Assembly (NCBI GenBank): GCA_030267565.1
Contig: BRXU01000018.1
Coordinates: forward strand, 2,480,001 to 2,544,000
Source: Pleodorina starrii
Taxonomy: Eukaryota > Chlorophyta > Chlorophyceae > Chlamydomonadales > Volvocaceae
DNA length: 64,000 nt
Direction: 5' to 3'
Numbering within the stretch: the first letter of the stretch is position 1; every line of letters starts with the position of its first letter. The position numbers were made by a program, and so were the translations under genes. This document shows positions 47,329 to 58,468 of this stretch, in pieces. Below the pieces are notes generated by a model. The model saw only the letters and a program-made list of their open reading frames with translations, was not told the origin of the DNA and did not search any database.

Positions 47329-47903
47329 CACCACGGCCCAAAACCAGGGCCAAAACCACGGCACAACACCCGGGCCAACACCACGGACCAACAACAGGGC
47401 CCGTCACCGGGGACAAACCCTAGGGCCGGGCAAAGGCCCCAACAGCGACCTCAGAAACAACACAACCACAACCTGCGCAACCTCAACAGCCAAGGGGCGA
47501 ACCCTACACCCAGGGCGACAACAACAGGAACGGCAAACAAAACCGGGCAACCGCCACAGAGAACCAGGGCGGACAAGCCCCCCCCCCGCCGGGGAGCACC
47601 AGAGGAAACAGGAAACCCACAGCACGCCCGAAGAGAACCCCGCACCACCGAAACCGCCTCCCAGAGCCACAAAAGCCGCAGGGACGGCGCCACATGCAGC
47701 GCACCGGAGACAAACAACAACCGACCCCACCCTGGGGACGTCCCCACAAGACAGCAGGCCCCAAGACACACCTCCCTCCCAAGACACCCCGCACCGGAGG
47801 AACCGCACTCCCCCGGCCCCCCGGCTCCCAAGAACCCCCACGGGCGCAGCAGGGGCAGCACCGCCTGGCTGGAAGCCAGGGCACAAGCGTGCCAGGGCAC
47901 AAG
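47329..47903 (-). mobile_element. Internal 3' UTR fragment of the L1-like element, antisense
   Basis: This is the reverse complement of the central 3' UTR (compare 52,150-52,720). It has no T-run on its left side, so its own 3' end is missing. It abuts fragment b directly, giving an inverted arrangement of 3' UTR sequence. Confidence 0.85.
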
Positions 47904-48799
47904 CGTGCCTAGGGGGGCCTTGAGGGGCTTGTTGAGTCCTGGAGAGGCTTAGTGGGTCCTAAGCGAGCCTGAAGAGCGCCTGGGGGGGCCTTGGGGGGAT
48001 CTCGGGGGGCCCTGGGGGGCCTTTAGGGACCTGCACGGGCCTGGGGGGCTCTGGGAGGCCTTTTGGGGGCCCCGCGGGACCCGGGAAGGCCATGGGGGGC
48101 TATGAGGGGCCCTGGGAGCGCCTGGGGGGGGCCTGGGGGGCCCTGGGAGGATCTTTAGGGGCTTGTTGAGTCCTGGAGAGGCTTAGTGGGGCCTAAGCGG
48201 GACTGGAGAGCGCCTGGGGGGGCCTTGGGGGGATCTCGGGGGGCCCTGGGGGGCCTTTAGGGACCTGCACGGGCCTGGGGGGCTCTGGGAGGCCTTTTGG
48301 GGGCCCCGCGGGACCCGGGAAGGCCATGGGGGGCTATGAGGGGCCCTGGGAGCGCCTGGGGGAGGCCTGGGGGGCCCTGGGAGGATCTTTAGGGGCTTGT
48401 TGAGTCCTGGAGAGGCTTAGTGGGGCCTAAGCGGGACTGGAGAGCGCCTGGGGGGGCCTTGGGGGGATCTCGGGGGGCCCTGGGGGGCCTTTAGGGACCT
48501 GCACGGGCCTGGGGGGCTTTTGGAGGCCTTTGGGGGGCCCCGCGGGACCCGGGAAGGCCATGGTGGGCTATGAGGGGCCCTGGGAGCGCCTGGGGGGGGC
48601 CTGGGGGGCCCTGGGAGGATCTTGGGTTGCCAGGGAGTGCCTAGGGTGGCCTTGAGGGGCTTCTTGAGTCCTGGAGAGGCTTAGTGGGTCCTAAGCGAGC
48701 CTGAAGAGCGCCTGGGGGGGCCTTGGGGGGATCTCGGGGGGCCCTGGGGGGCCTTTAGGGACCTGCACGGGCCTGGGGGGCTTTTGGAGGCCTTTGGGG
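47904..48799 (+). repeat. G-rich minisatellite, 234-bp unit, about four copies
   Basis: The block GCTTGTTGAGTCCTGG starts at 47,927, 48,161 and 48,395. A GCTTCTTGAG variant starts at 48,659. Spacings are therefore 234, 234 and 264 bp. Units are nearly identical, and the last is extended by about 30 bp. Inside, shorter G-rich blocks such as GGGGGGCCTTGGGGGG recur. Confidence 0.9.
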
Positions 48800-49109
48800 G
48801 GTTTGGCCCTGGGGTTTGGCCCTGGTGTTGGGCCCTGGTGTTGGTTTCGGTTCCCTCCTCGGTGTCATGGAGGAAGGGGTGGCCGTGTGTGCCGCCCGTG
48901 CAGCAGTGGCTCCTGGCCTCTTGCTGCCCCCGTCCCTGTCCCTGTCCTGTCTGCGAGTTTAGGCGTTGCTTGGCTTTTTCTCTCTCCTCGGCTCCTTGCA
49001 GTGGTTTCTTGGGCTTCTTGCCAGGTTGTTGTGGCTTGCCGGTCTTGCTCGGCTTGCCCGTTGGGCTTCGCTTTCCCAGTCCTTGTAATCCCTCGCAGAA
49101 AAAATAAAA
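48800..49109 (+). mobile_element. 5'-truncated 3' end of the L1-like element (fragment c)
   Basis: It starts within the GGTTTGGCCCTGG repeats and ends in the common 3' end. A 3-bp deletion changes TGTAACGTCC to TGTAATCC. The tail is an A-run interrupted by one T. Confidence 0.8.
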
Positions 49110-50299
49110 TTGCCAGCCTGGTGCAGTCCTACCGCTCCTCGCTCCCGACCCGGCTGGCCTACCCAGAGACCACGGACGCGCGTGCCATCCTGCATGAGCC
49201 CCTGTTCTTCAATGCAGCCCTGCGTGACCCCGCCACCGACCAGCCCTTCACCCCGCCGGCTGGGACCGCCCACCTGGGACCCCGCACCCTGGCCGAGCTC
49301 CGTGCAGCGTCGCCCTTTACCCAGCACGAACCCCTCATGCAGGCGGTCCTTGGGGCCATCCCAGCCGACTGGCGGAGACTGCTGCCAGCCGACCCCCTGG
49401 ACCCCGAACTGCCGCCGGCGCCCGACTGGCTCCTGTCGCCCGATGGCAGCCGGGTAAGCAGCCCTACGGGAGTCTTGTGGGCCGTTTTGTTTTTCTGCGA
49501 GGGACGTTACAAGGACTGGGAAAGCGAAGCCCAACGGGCAAGCCGAGCAAGACCGGCAAGCCACAACAACCTGGCAAGAAGCCCAAGAAACCACCGCAAG
49601 GAGCCGAGGAGAGAGAAAAAGCCAAGCAACGCCTAAACTCGCAGACAGGACAGGGACAGGGACGGGGGCAGCAAGAGGCCAGGAGCCACTGCTGCACGGG
49701 CGGCACACACGGCCGCCCCTTCCTCCAAGACACCGAGGAGGGAACCGAAACCAACACCAGGGCCCAACATCAGGGCCAAACCCCAGGGCCCAACACCAGG
49801 GCCAACACCACGGTCCAACACCAGGGCCAACCCCACAGCCCAACACCAGGGCCCAACACCAGGGCCCAAAACCAGAGCCAACACCACGGCCCAACACCAG
49901 GGCAAAAACCACGGCCCAACACCCGGGCCAGCACCACTGACCAACAACAGGGCCCGTCACCGAGGACAAACCCCTGGGCCGGGCAAAGGCCCCAACAGCG
50001 ACCACAGCGACAACACAACCACAACCTGCACAACCTCAACAACCAACGGCCGCTTGGTGCCCCCAGACAGCGAGCAGGCCGGAGCAGCAGGGGACGCCGA
50101 CTGGCCTGCAGCCTGCGTGCTGCCGGGCCGCAAGCCGCGCCGACACTGGACCTTAGAGGACCATCAGCGATACAACGAGGCACCCCCGGCCCAACGCGCC
50201 TCCTCATGGCCAGTGGAATACCAGCTACTGGGGCTTTGGGACTCGGTCCAGTGCTACCCCCTCAGCCACGGCCACGGCGTGCTGCCCCTCATCCACTAC
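49110..50299 (+). pseudogene. L1-like copy A, ORF2 C-terminal part, left segment (interrupted)
   Basis: The frame matches the ORF2 of copy C from SLVQSYRSSLPTRLAYPETT onward, with over 95% identity by eye. It is broken at 49,485-50,042 by an antisense LINE fragment. It stops at 50,299, where copy B is inserted at a 5-bp ACTAC target duplication. The same copy resumes at 53,116 and again at 63,098. Confidence 0.8.
49485..50042 (-). mobile_element. Antisense 5'-truncated L1-like fragment (d) inside copy A
   Basis: It begins with a T-run and TTCTGCGAGGGACG, the reverse of the common 3' end, and continues for about 550 bp into the 3' UTR. Compared with copy C, the host ORF2 lacks about five bases at the insertion point. 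Confidence 0.85.
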
Positions 50300-50386
50300 C
50301 CGAGCAGCCGCACAGCCAGCTACAGCAACAGGAGGCCCGCTGGCACCAGCACTGGCTGGCTCAGCAAGCGCCCAGCCGCAGCCGGT

Positions 50387-50796
50387 TTTTTTTTTTGAAT
50401 TCCGGAGGAACCCGGACTCGGGACATGGGACACACATATGTTGTCTGGCGGCTCCACTGATGCTGCCACTTCTGCTGAGTAGCTAGCGTGCCAGGCTTCT
50501 GGGCGTCTCCAAGGGCCAGATGGAAGGGGCTGATGACTGTATGATGAGTCTTGTAAACCTCCGGACGGGACAGGGACAGGGGTGGGCACCCTCCTTTCTC
50601 ATCACACCCCGGGTAATGGTCACTGACTGGTTTCGATCCCGGGATCCCGGGGGGAATTGCAAGGTTCCCCTGTTGCCGGTCAATGAGCCATTGCCTACTT
50701 CTGTGGGGTGCAGGTAAGTTCCAAATGTCCTTGATGGGACTTGAACCCGGGTCACCCGGGCCGAAAGCAGTACCTTAACTTTCGGTGTAGAACTTA
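50387..50796 (-). mobile_element. tRNA-like SINE, full-length copy, inserted in LINE copy B
   Basis: It is read on the minus strand. The 5' end (50,796) is a tRNA-like head with a box-B-type GGTTCAAGTCC, a CCGAAAG/CTTTCGG stem and a closing GTAAGTTC/GAACTTAC stem. A body with a second GGATCGAAACC motif follows, and it ends GGAATTC plus an A-tail (T-run at 50,386-50,396). A CCGGT duplication flanks it (50,382-50,386 and 50,797-50,801). RNA polymerase III transcription is inferred, not shown. Confidence 0.75.
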
Positions 50797-51835
50797 CCGG
50801 TGGTTTGCCAGGAACCCCACGCCCAGCCCCGGCTGGATGCGGCCCCGATCCTCCCCCCCATCACTGCCCTCGGCCGCTGCAAGCCCGGTCAGCCAGCCTG
50901 GCAGCCGCCATGAGGCACCGCACCAGCAGGACCCCGGTGCTGCCGCCGGACCGTCGGCACCCGCCGGGCCGGCCCCGGAGGCAGACCCGGCAGCTGATGG
51001 CCCGGCTGGCATGTCTCCCCTCGACCGCCGGCGGGCCTGGCAGCGGCTGTGGGACTGCCCCGCAAGCAACCGGGCCAAGGCGCTAGCCTGGCGGCTGCAC
51101 CATGGACGGCTCCCGTGCGGGGTGTACCTGGCCTCCAAAGGTCAGCCGCAGCGTGCCCACTGCCCTGCTCCTAGCTGCTCGGTGGACGGCAACCTGCATG
51201 TCGCCAGCCTGACCCACGTCTTCTTGGAGTGCGGGGCTTACACCGCAGCTCGGGTTTGGCTGGCAGAGCTGTGGGCGGCAGTCTCCGGGGCCGCGGACTT
51301 GCCCTTCAGCCAGCCGGCTGTGCTACTGGGGGACTGGCCGGGAGGGTGGCCGGCCTACCCCACCAGCCCTGGGCTGCAGCTGCTGTGGGCAGCCCTTCGA
51401 GCCACTTGGCTGTGGGCGGTCTGGGGCCACTACCACAGGGCGGAGCCTGATGACCATCCGTCGGCCACGGTGGTGGGCTGCGTCATTAGGGAGCTGCAGC
51501 GTCTCATGAGGGCACATTTCAGCATGGCGGCGCTCTCCGAGGACGCTCTGGCGGGGCTGCCCCGGGGCCACATCACGGCACAGCTGAAGCCCGGCCGGCT
51601 GGATGCCTTCGAAGCCTCCTGGGCGCATGAAGGCGTCCTCTGCTCCGTGCAGCGGGTGGCTGGCAGCAGCCCGCGTCTGCAGGTTCATCTGTCCCGGGTG
51701 GCCCCGGTCCCAGCACCACAGGCACCCGCCGGGGGCGCCCAGGCAGCACAGCAGGTCTCCCCATCCGGGTCAGCCATCAGCGCCCAGCCCAGCCAGGCAG
51801 CAGCTCAGCTGACAGGGCAGCCGGGGCCGTCGTGA
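50797..51835 (+). pseudogene. L1-like copy B, ORF2 C-terminal part
   Basis: The frame runs to the TGA at 51,833-51,835. It contains the zinc-binding-like C-terminal motif of the ORF2 (CPAPSC, then SLTHVFLECGAYTAARVW). One difference from copy C at the SINE junction replaces M with R. The endonuclease and RT domains are absent. Confidence 0.85.
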
Positions 51836-53115
51836 GCGGGGTGTTGGGAGGGGGGGTCTCGGTGTCTGAGGTTCTTAGGGTGCGAGGGGCCTCGAGGGTG
51901 GGGGGAGTGCGGTGCGGGTTGCCTAGGGAGGGGGGTGCGGTGCGGGGCTTGCTGTGGGTGGGGCCGGAGGGGGTCTTGGGGGTCGGTGCGGCGCGGGGGG
52001 GACTGGGGAGGGTTTCGGGGGGGTCTGGGGAGGGGCGGGGGGGCTTCGGTGCAGGGTTGGTGTGGTGCAGGCTGCCGTGGGAGGCAGGTGCGGTTCGGGG
52101 GTCGCTGTCTAGAGGGGACGCCCCCAGGGTGGGGTCTGCGGGTGTCTTGTCGCCGGCGCGCTTGTGCCCTGGCTTCCAGCCAGGCAGTATTGCCCCTGCT
52201 GCGCCCGTGGGGGTTCTTGGGAGCCGGGGGGACGTGGGAGTGAGGTTTCTGCGGTGCGGGGTGTCTTGGGAGGGAGGTGTGTCTTCGGGCCTGCTGTCTT
52301 GCGGGGACGCCCCCAGGGTGGGGTCGGTTGTTGTTTGTCTCCGGTGCGCTCGTGTGGCGCCGTCCCTGCGGCTTTTGTGGCTCTGGGAGGCGGTTTCGGT
52401 GGTGCGGGGTTCTCTTCGGGCGTGCTGTGGGTTTTCTGTTTTCTCTGGTGCTCCCCGGCGGGGGGGGGGGGCTCGTTTGCCCTGGTTCGCTGCGACGGTT
52501 GCCCGGTTTTGTTTGTTGTTCCTGTTGCTGTCGCCCAGGGTGTAGGGTTCGCCCCTTGGCTGTTGAGGTTGTGCAGGTTGTGGTTGTGTTGACGCTGTGG
52601 TCGTTGTTGGGGCCTTTGCCCATCCCTGGGGCTTGTCCCCGGTGACGGGCCCTGTTGTTGGTCCGTGGTGCTGGCCCGGGTGTTGGGCCATGGTTTTGGC
52701 CCTGGTGTTGGGCCGTGGTGTTGGCTCTGGTTTTGGGCCCTGGTGTTGGGCCCTGGTGTTGGGCTGTGGGGTTGGCCCTGGTGTTGGGCCGTGGTGTTGG
52801 CCCTGGTGTTGGGCCCTGGGGTTTGGCCCTGGTGTTGGGCCCTGGTGTTGGTTTCGGTTCCCTCCTCGGTGTCTTGGAGGTAGGGGTGGCCGTGTGTGCC
52901 GCCCGTGCAGCAGTGGCTCCTGGCCTCTTGCTGCCCCCGTCCCTGTCCCTGTCCTGTCTGCGAGTTTAGGCGTTGCGTGGCTTTTTCTCTCTCCTCGGCT
53001 CCTTGCGGTGGTTTTTTGGGCTTCTTGCCAGGCTGTTGTGGCTTGCCGGTCTTGCTCGGCTTGCCCGTTGGGCTTCGCTTTCCCAGTCCTTGTAACGTCC
53101 CTCGCAGAAAAAAAA

Positions 53116-53865
53116 ACTACACAGTGAGTGAGGTGCGTCACCGCCTCACCGCCCGCGGTCACAGCTGGGGCCGGGACCAGGACACGGGGCCCCTCATGCC
53201 CGCGGCGTGGCCCGAGCAGCCGCACAGCCAGCTACAGCAACAGGAGGCCCGCTGGCACCAACACTGGCTGGCTCAGCAAGCGCCCAGCCGCAGCCGGTGG
53301 TTTGCCATGAACCCCACACCCAGCCCCGGCTGGATGCGGCCCCGATCCTCCCCCCCATCACTGCCCTCGGCTGCTGCAAGCCCGGTCAGCCAGCCTGGCA
53401 GCCGCCATGTGGCACCGCACCAGCAGGACCCCGGTGCTGCCGCCGGACCGTCGGCACCCGCCGGGCCGGCCCCGGAGGTAGACCAGGCAGCTGATGGCCT
53501 GGCTGGCATGTCTCCCCTCGACCGCCGGCGGGCCTGGCAGCGGCTGTGGGACTGCCCCGCAAGCAACCGGGCCAAGGCGCTAGCCTGGCGGCTGCACCAT
53601 GGACGGCTCCCGTGCGGGGTGTACCTGGCCTCCAAAGGTCAGCCGCAGCGTGCCCACTGCCCTGCTCCTAGCTGCTCGGTGGACGGCAGCCTGCATGTCG
53701 CCAGCCTGACCCACGTCTTCTTGGAGTGCGGGGCTTACACCGCAGCTCGGGTTTGGCTGGCAGAGCTGTGGGCGGCAGTCTCCGGGGCCGTGGACTTGCC
53801 CTTCAGCCAGCCGGCTGTGCTACCGGGGGACTGGCCGGGAGGGTGGCCGGCCTACCCCACCAGCC
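53116..53865 (+). pseudogene. L1-like copy A, ORF2 C-terminal part, middle segment
   Basis: Copy A resumes at the ACTAC duplication after copy B and reads YTVSEVRHRLTARGHSWGRD onward. It ends at 53,865, where copy C begins. Compared with copy C, about 150 bp of ORF2 are missing between here and the next copy-A segment at 63,098. Confidence 0.8.
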
Positions 53866-53952
53866 ACTGGCCCACTCACCCCCTCCACGGTGGGATCAGG
53901 GCCCCCAGCCCCCAGCCCTGCCTCGGCTGCCCTCAGCCCTTCCTCCCCTGGG

Positions 53953-56437
53953 ATGGCTGATGGCCAGGCATGGTGGCGCCGACCCCAGCTGGTGGAGGCC
54001 CCGGACAGCCCCAACAGCCTCCCAGCTGTTTTGCGGACCGTCCAGGATGCGCAGAACCGGCGTCTGTCCCCATACCCCCGGGCCGGGGTTGGCGCCAACC
54101 CCCAGGGCTGGGGCCCCAACTCCACTCCCATCGGCGGCACCTTCTCCCCCCCTGAGGCTGAGCCGGCCACGATGGCGGCCCCCCCAGGGGCCCACCAGGG
54201 CAGCCCCAGTGGGACCCCCCACCAGGAGCAGCAGGGCCCCTCCAGAGCCCCCACATCTCCCCAGGCCGGCAGCACCGGGCGGTGGTGGCGACAACCGGAC
54301 GCCTTCACCCGCCATCACCAGCCCCTTGACCCCACCTCGGCCAGGGGCGGGCCCACGCTGACCCAGCCACCGCCCCAGGCTCCACCCACAGGCACGGCTG
54401 GCCACCACGGCCCCGGGGGGGACGGGGGGCCCGAGCTGCCCCCCCAGCTGGCGCCCAGCGCCGGCTGGGCAGCTCGCGGCCCGCCGCCCCAGCTGGCCGC
54501 CCACAGCCCCACAGCGCAGGCCGCCAGCCCTCCACACCAGCCCCCGCCGGGCCCCAGCACTGCCCCGGGCCTGGGTCTGCCGACCGCGGAGCTCGCCGTG
54601 CTGCGGGCCGCTAGCTTGATCACAGCCACGCCCAGCCAGTGGGCCCCCCCCGCAGACACCCTTGCGGCTGGGTACCACGACCAGTTCGTGGACTACTTCG
54701 CGGCATGCCCCCACCCCGCCTGCTCGTCCATCGCCTTCCAGGCGGTTCTGCGAAAGCTCTTCATCCGCCACCACCCCCGACTGGAGTCTCCGGAGCTCGT
54801 CGACCCCCGCCCCGTCGTGGTCGCCTTCTGCCGCCGGGCACTGCACCAGCTGGACCTGTCGCCCCCAGCACCCCTCGGCACAATGGAACTGGACGCCCTC
54901 CTCCTGCGCGAGAACCACAGCTATGTGTCCCCACGGTGCCCGCCTGTGCTGCCCGAGGTGATGGCAGCGGCCCAATCAGCCCTGGAGCCCGCCCTTAAAG
55001 CTCAGACCGGCAATCGCAGCTCGGCCGGCGCATTTTTGAAGATCTACCATGACCATCTGAGCTCCCTGGCCCCATTCCTGCCGGGCCTGCACCCCACCCC
55101 CGCGCACGTGCGCTCCTTCATCGTCGCTGCTCTGGGCCAACTGCAGCAGGCCCGCGCTCAACTCGCCCGCCACGACGGCCGCCCCTTTTTTTTTCTGCGA
55201 GGGACGTTACAAGGACTGGGAAAGCGAAGCCCAACGGGCAAGCCGAGCAAGACCGGCAAGCCACAACAGCCTGGCAAGAAGCCCAAAAAACCACCGCAAG
55301 GAGCCGAGGAGAGAGAAAAAGCCAAGCAACGCCTAAACTCGCAGACAGGACAGGGACAGGGACGGGGGCAGCAAGAGGCCAGGAGCCACTGCTGCACGGG
55401 CGGCACACACGGCCACCCCTACCTCCAAGACACCGAGGAGGGAACCGAAACCAACACCAGGGCCCAACACCAGGGCCAAACCCCACAGCCCAACCCCAGG
55501 GCCCAACACCAGGGCCAACACCACGGCCCAACACCAGGGCCAACCCCACAGCCCAACACCAGGGCCCAACACCAGGGCCCAAAACCAGAGCCAACACCAC
55601 GGCCCAACACCAGGGCCAAAACCACGGCCCAACACCCGGGCCAGCACCACGGACCAACAACAGGGCCCGTCACCGGGGACAAGCCCCAGGGATGGGCAAA
55701 GGCCCCAACAACGACCACAGCGTCAACACAACCACAACCTGCACAACCTCAACAGCCAAGGGGCGAACCCTACACCCTGGGCGACAGCAACAGGAACAAC
55801 AAACAAAACCGGGCAACCGTCGCAGCGAACCAGGGCAAACGAGCCCCCCCCCCCCCGCCGGGGAGCACCAGAGAAAACAGAAAACCCACAGCACGCCCGA
55901 AGAGAACCCCGCACCACCGAAACCGCCTCCCAGAGCCACAAAAGCCGCAGGGACGGCGCCACACGAGCGCACCGGAGACAAACAACAACCGACCCCACCC
56001 TGGGGGCGTCCCCGCAAGACAGCAGGCCCGAAGACACACCTCCCTCCCAAGACACCCCGCACCGCAGAAACCTCACTCCCACGTCCCCCCGGCTCCCAAG
56101 AACCCCCACGGGCGCAGCAGGGGCAATACTGCCTGGCTGGAAGCCAGGGCACAAGCGCGCCGGCGACAAGACACCCGCAGACCCCACCCTGGGGGCGTCC
56201 CCTCTAGACAGCGACCCCCGAACCGCACCTGCCTCCCACGGCAGCCTGCACCACACCAAAGCCCCCCCGCCCCTCCCCAGGCCCCCCCGAAACCCTCCCC
56301 AGTCCCCCCCGCGCCGCACCGACCCCCAAGACCCCCTCCGGCCCCACCCACAGCAAGCCCCGCACCGCACCCCCCTCCCTAGGCAACCCGCACCGCACCG
56401 CCCCTCCCGACGGGCGGCGCGTGGCGCGCAGCAATGA
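53953..56437 (+). pseudogene. L1-like ORF1, 421 codons plus stop, split by an antisense LINE insertion
   Basis: The frame runs from ATG 53953 to 55,185. It resumes after the insertion at 56,405 and stops at TGA 56,435-56,437. Removing the insert at its CCGCCCC duplication keeps the frame. Residues 1-215 are Pro/Gly/Gln-rich and probably disordered. Residues 215-410 are a mixed helical domain with CPHPACSSIAFQAVLRKLF, ELVDPRPVVVAFCRRALHQL and a Gln/Ala-rich C-terminal helix. I see no CCHC knuckle and no obvious RRM or coiled coil, which many L1-type ORF1 proteins have. A role in RNA binding is expected for the position but not shown. Confidence 0.75.
55186..56397 (-). mobile_element. Antisense 5'-truncated L1-like fragment (f) inserted in ORF1 of copy C
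   Basis: It opens with nine T and TTCTGCGAGGGACG and continues through almost the whole 3' UTR in reverse, stopping about 75 bp short of the ORF2 stop. CCGCCCC occurs at 55,179-55,185 and 56,398-56,404, a 7-bp target duplication. The long plus-strand frame across it is read-through of antisense 3' UTR. Confidence 0.9.
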
Positions 56438-58468
56438 GGACCGATGGGACCGCGCCCACCTTCAAGCTCCTGACCGTAAACGTCAATGGGCTTGGGCGGG
56501 CGCGAGCCTCTAGGCTGCTCTGCTACCAGCAGCAGGTCGCAGGCAACCCGGATGTCACCTTCGTACAGGAGGCGAAACTGGGCAGCAAAGCAGCACTACA
56601 GTCAGTTTTACAACGAGGCAGCGGCCCGGGGGCCCCCTGGCGGGGCAAATGGGGCTACAGCCCGGGGACGGACCTCAGCTGTGGGGCAGCCATCCTGGCG
56701 CGGCCAGGGATCAGCCTGCCGGGCTGGGTGCAGCACCCGTACACCTCGGACACTGCCGGCCGTGTCTGCTGCTGGGACTGGGATATCCTCCACCTTCGCC
56801 TCCGCCTCCTATGCATCTACGCCCCGTCGGTGGCCGCCAGCCGCCCAGAGTTCTTCCAAAGCCTGCAGCCATACCTCGAGACAGACCGCCACATTCTGCT
56901 TGGAGGGGACCTTAACTGCGTCCTGCATGCGGGTGACGAGGCCCAACCGTCTGCCCATCGGGCCGGCGGGAGGCCTGCACTGCAGGCCCTGGTCCACGGG
57001 GCCAATCTGGTCGACCCCTGGCTGTCTTCCGGCGTGGGGGGGGGCTTCACTCACCCGGCATCACCAACCAGACCGCCGGTGGCACGCCTGGACCGCTGGC
57101 TCATTAGCCAACCTCTGCAGCAGTACGTGACAGCTATTCGGGTGGTGCCAGGCGCCCCGGGGGATCATCATGGGGTGCTCTTGGAGCTGGCGCTGCCAGG
57201 GCTCCCCACCCTCGGCCGCAGCAGCTGGGCGTTCCCCACGTACCTGCTGTACCACCCCAGCCTGCTGCCCCGCCTGCAGTCGGCAGTGGAGCGGGCAATC
57301 CAGGCCGTCCAGCAGCAAGACGCCGCTGCTGACCCGCGCGAGGTGTGGGAATGTCTGAAAGGTCGCCTCCGCAGTGCAGCCGATCACTTCCACAGACAGC
57401 ACCTGAAGGACCAGGCCGCCAGCCTGAGGGCGGCCAAACACGCTGCGTGTGCAGCCCTGGCAGCCATGCAGCCTGCTATGCCCGGGCCCGACGCCGGCGC
57501 CCTGGCAGCACAGGCCTGCAGCCAGCTCACCACGGCAGTCAAACAGGCCGCCATCCGCCGCACAGCAGCGCTGGACGCTGCGTACACGCAGCATGGCGAC
57601 AAGGGCACCGGCTGGTTCCACCAGCTCGGACGCGAGGTGCGCACCCGGGAGCCAGTCACCCACCTCTCAGTCCCGGGTCAGCCCCTCCCGGTTCCGCTCA
57701 GTGACCTGGGTGCGGCCGCCGCTATCACAGCTGCGGCCCACGCCATGTACAGCAGTGACAGCCCCACGGGTCTGTTCCGGGTGGAGCAGGTGGACCTGAC
57801 AGCCCAAGACCAGCTCCTGCAGCACCTCCGCCGCCGGCTCCCCCAGCCCCTCAGGGAAGCTGCCGACGCAGCCCCAGCCGCCGGCGAGCTGCAGCTGGAC
57901 GAACTTGCGACTGCTCTGTCGTCCTGTCTGAATGGCACCGCCCCTGGCTCGGACGGCCTGCCTTATGAGGTGTACCGGGTGCTGTGGCCGCTGCTGGGCC
58001 CGCTGCTGCTCGCCGCCGCCAACGCAGCCTTCACCCAGGGATCCGTGGAGACCGGGGCCGCAGCTGCCGACTCCCTGCCGCTCAGCTGGCGCGAAGGGGT
58101 CATCACTCTCATCTACAAAGGCAAAGGCCTGCCCCGGCCCAACCTGAGCAGCTACCGGCCCATCACCCTGCTCCAATGCGACTACAAGCTTGTCTGCAAG
58201 GCCATCAGCAATCGCCTACAGCCGGCACTGGACTACCTGATAGACCCGCTGCAGACGGCCTTCGTCAGCGGCCGGGACATCCGGGACAACACCCTTTACC
58301 ACCTGGCCCTGGCGGAGTGGGTGCGGCACTCGCAGCAACCGGCAGCCCTCATCATACTCGACATCGAGAAGGCCTACGACCGGGTCCATCGCCCCTGGCT
58401 CTACCGGGTGGCCGAAGCCATGGGCTTCGGTCAGCACACACAGCGCTGGCTGCGCCTGCTCACGTCCG

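Larger units (their letters stand above)
50300..53115 (+). mobile_element. L1-like copy B, 5'-truncated, with full 3' UTR and A-tail
   Basis: It starts within the ORF2 C-terminal region (CCGAGCAGCCGCAC) and carries a SINE at 50,387-50,796. The ORF2 stop is TGA at 51,833-51,835. A 1.27-kb 3' UTR follows, ending at CTCGCAG plus about nine A. ACTAC at 50,295-50,299 and at 53,116-53,120 is the target-site duplication. Sequence is nearly identical to copy C, so it is young. Confidence 0.9.

Noticed and set aside
45805..47394. A 529-codon antisense frame joining several repeat fragments
   Set aside because: It crosses the boundaries of two independently inserted LINE fragments and a satellite unit, so it cannot be an evolved protein.
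47904..48799. Regular repeats resembling a CRISPR-like array
   Set aside because: The 234-bp units are contiguous without unique spacers, and the genome is eukaryotic. It is a minisatellite.
50715..50800. Possible functional tRNA gene (GGTTCAAGTCC, paired ends)
   Set aside because: The segment is the head of a SINE with an A-tail and target duplication. The anticodon arm is non-standard, so it is treated as tRNA-derived only.
51777..53225. Long antisense frame rich in Thr, Gln, Asn, Pro and Arg over the LINE 3' UTR (also at 61,758-63,152)
   Set aside because: It recurs wherever the 3' UTR is present, starts from non-element sequence in each case and reflects lack of stops in a skewed repeat. 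The element's coding strand is the other one.
54900..56382. Continuous frame from ORF1 through the antisense insertion
   Set aside because: After 55,185 it is reverse-complement 3' UTR. The true ORF1 continues after 56,404.
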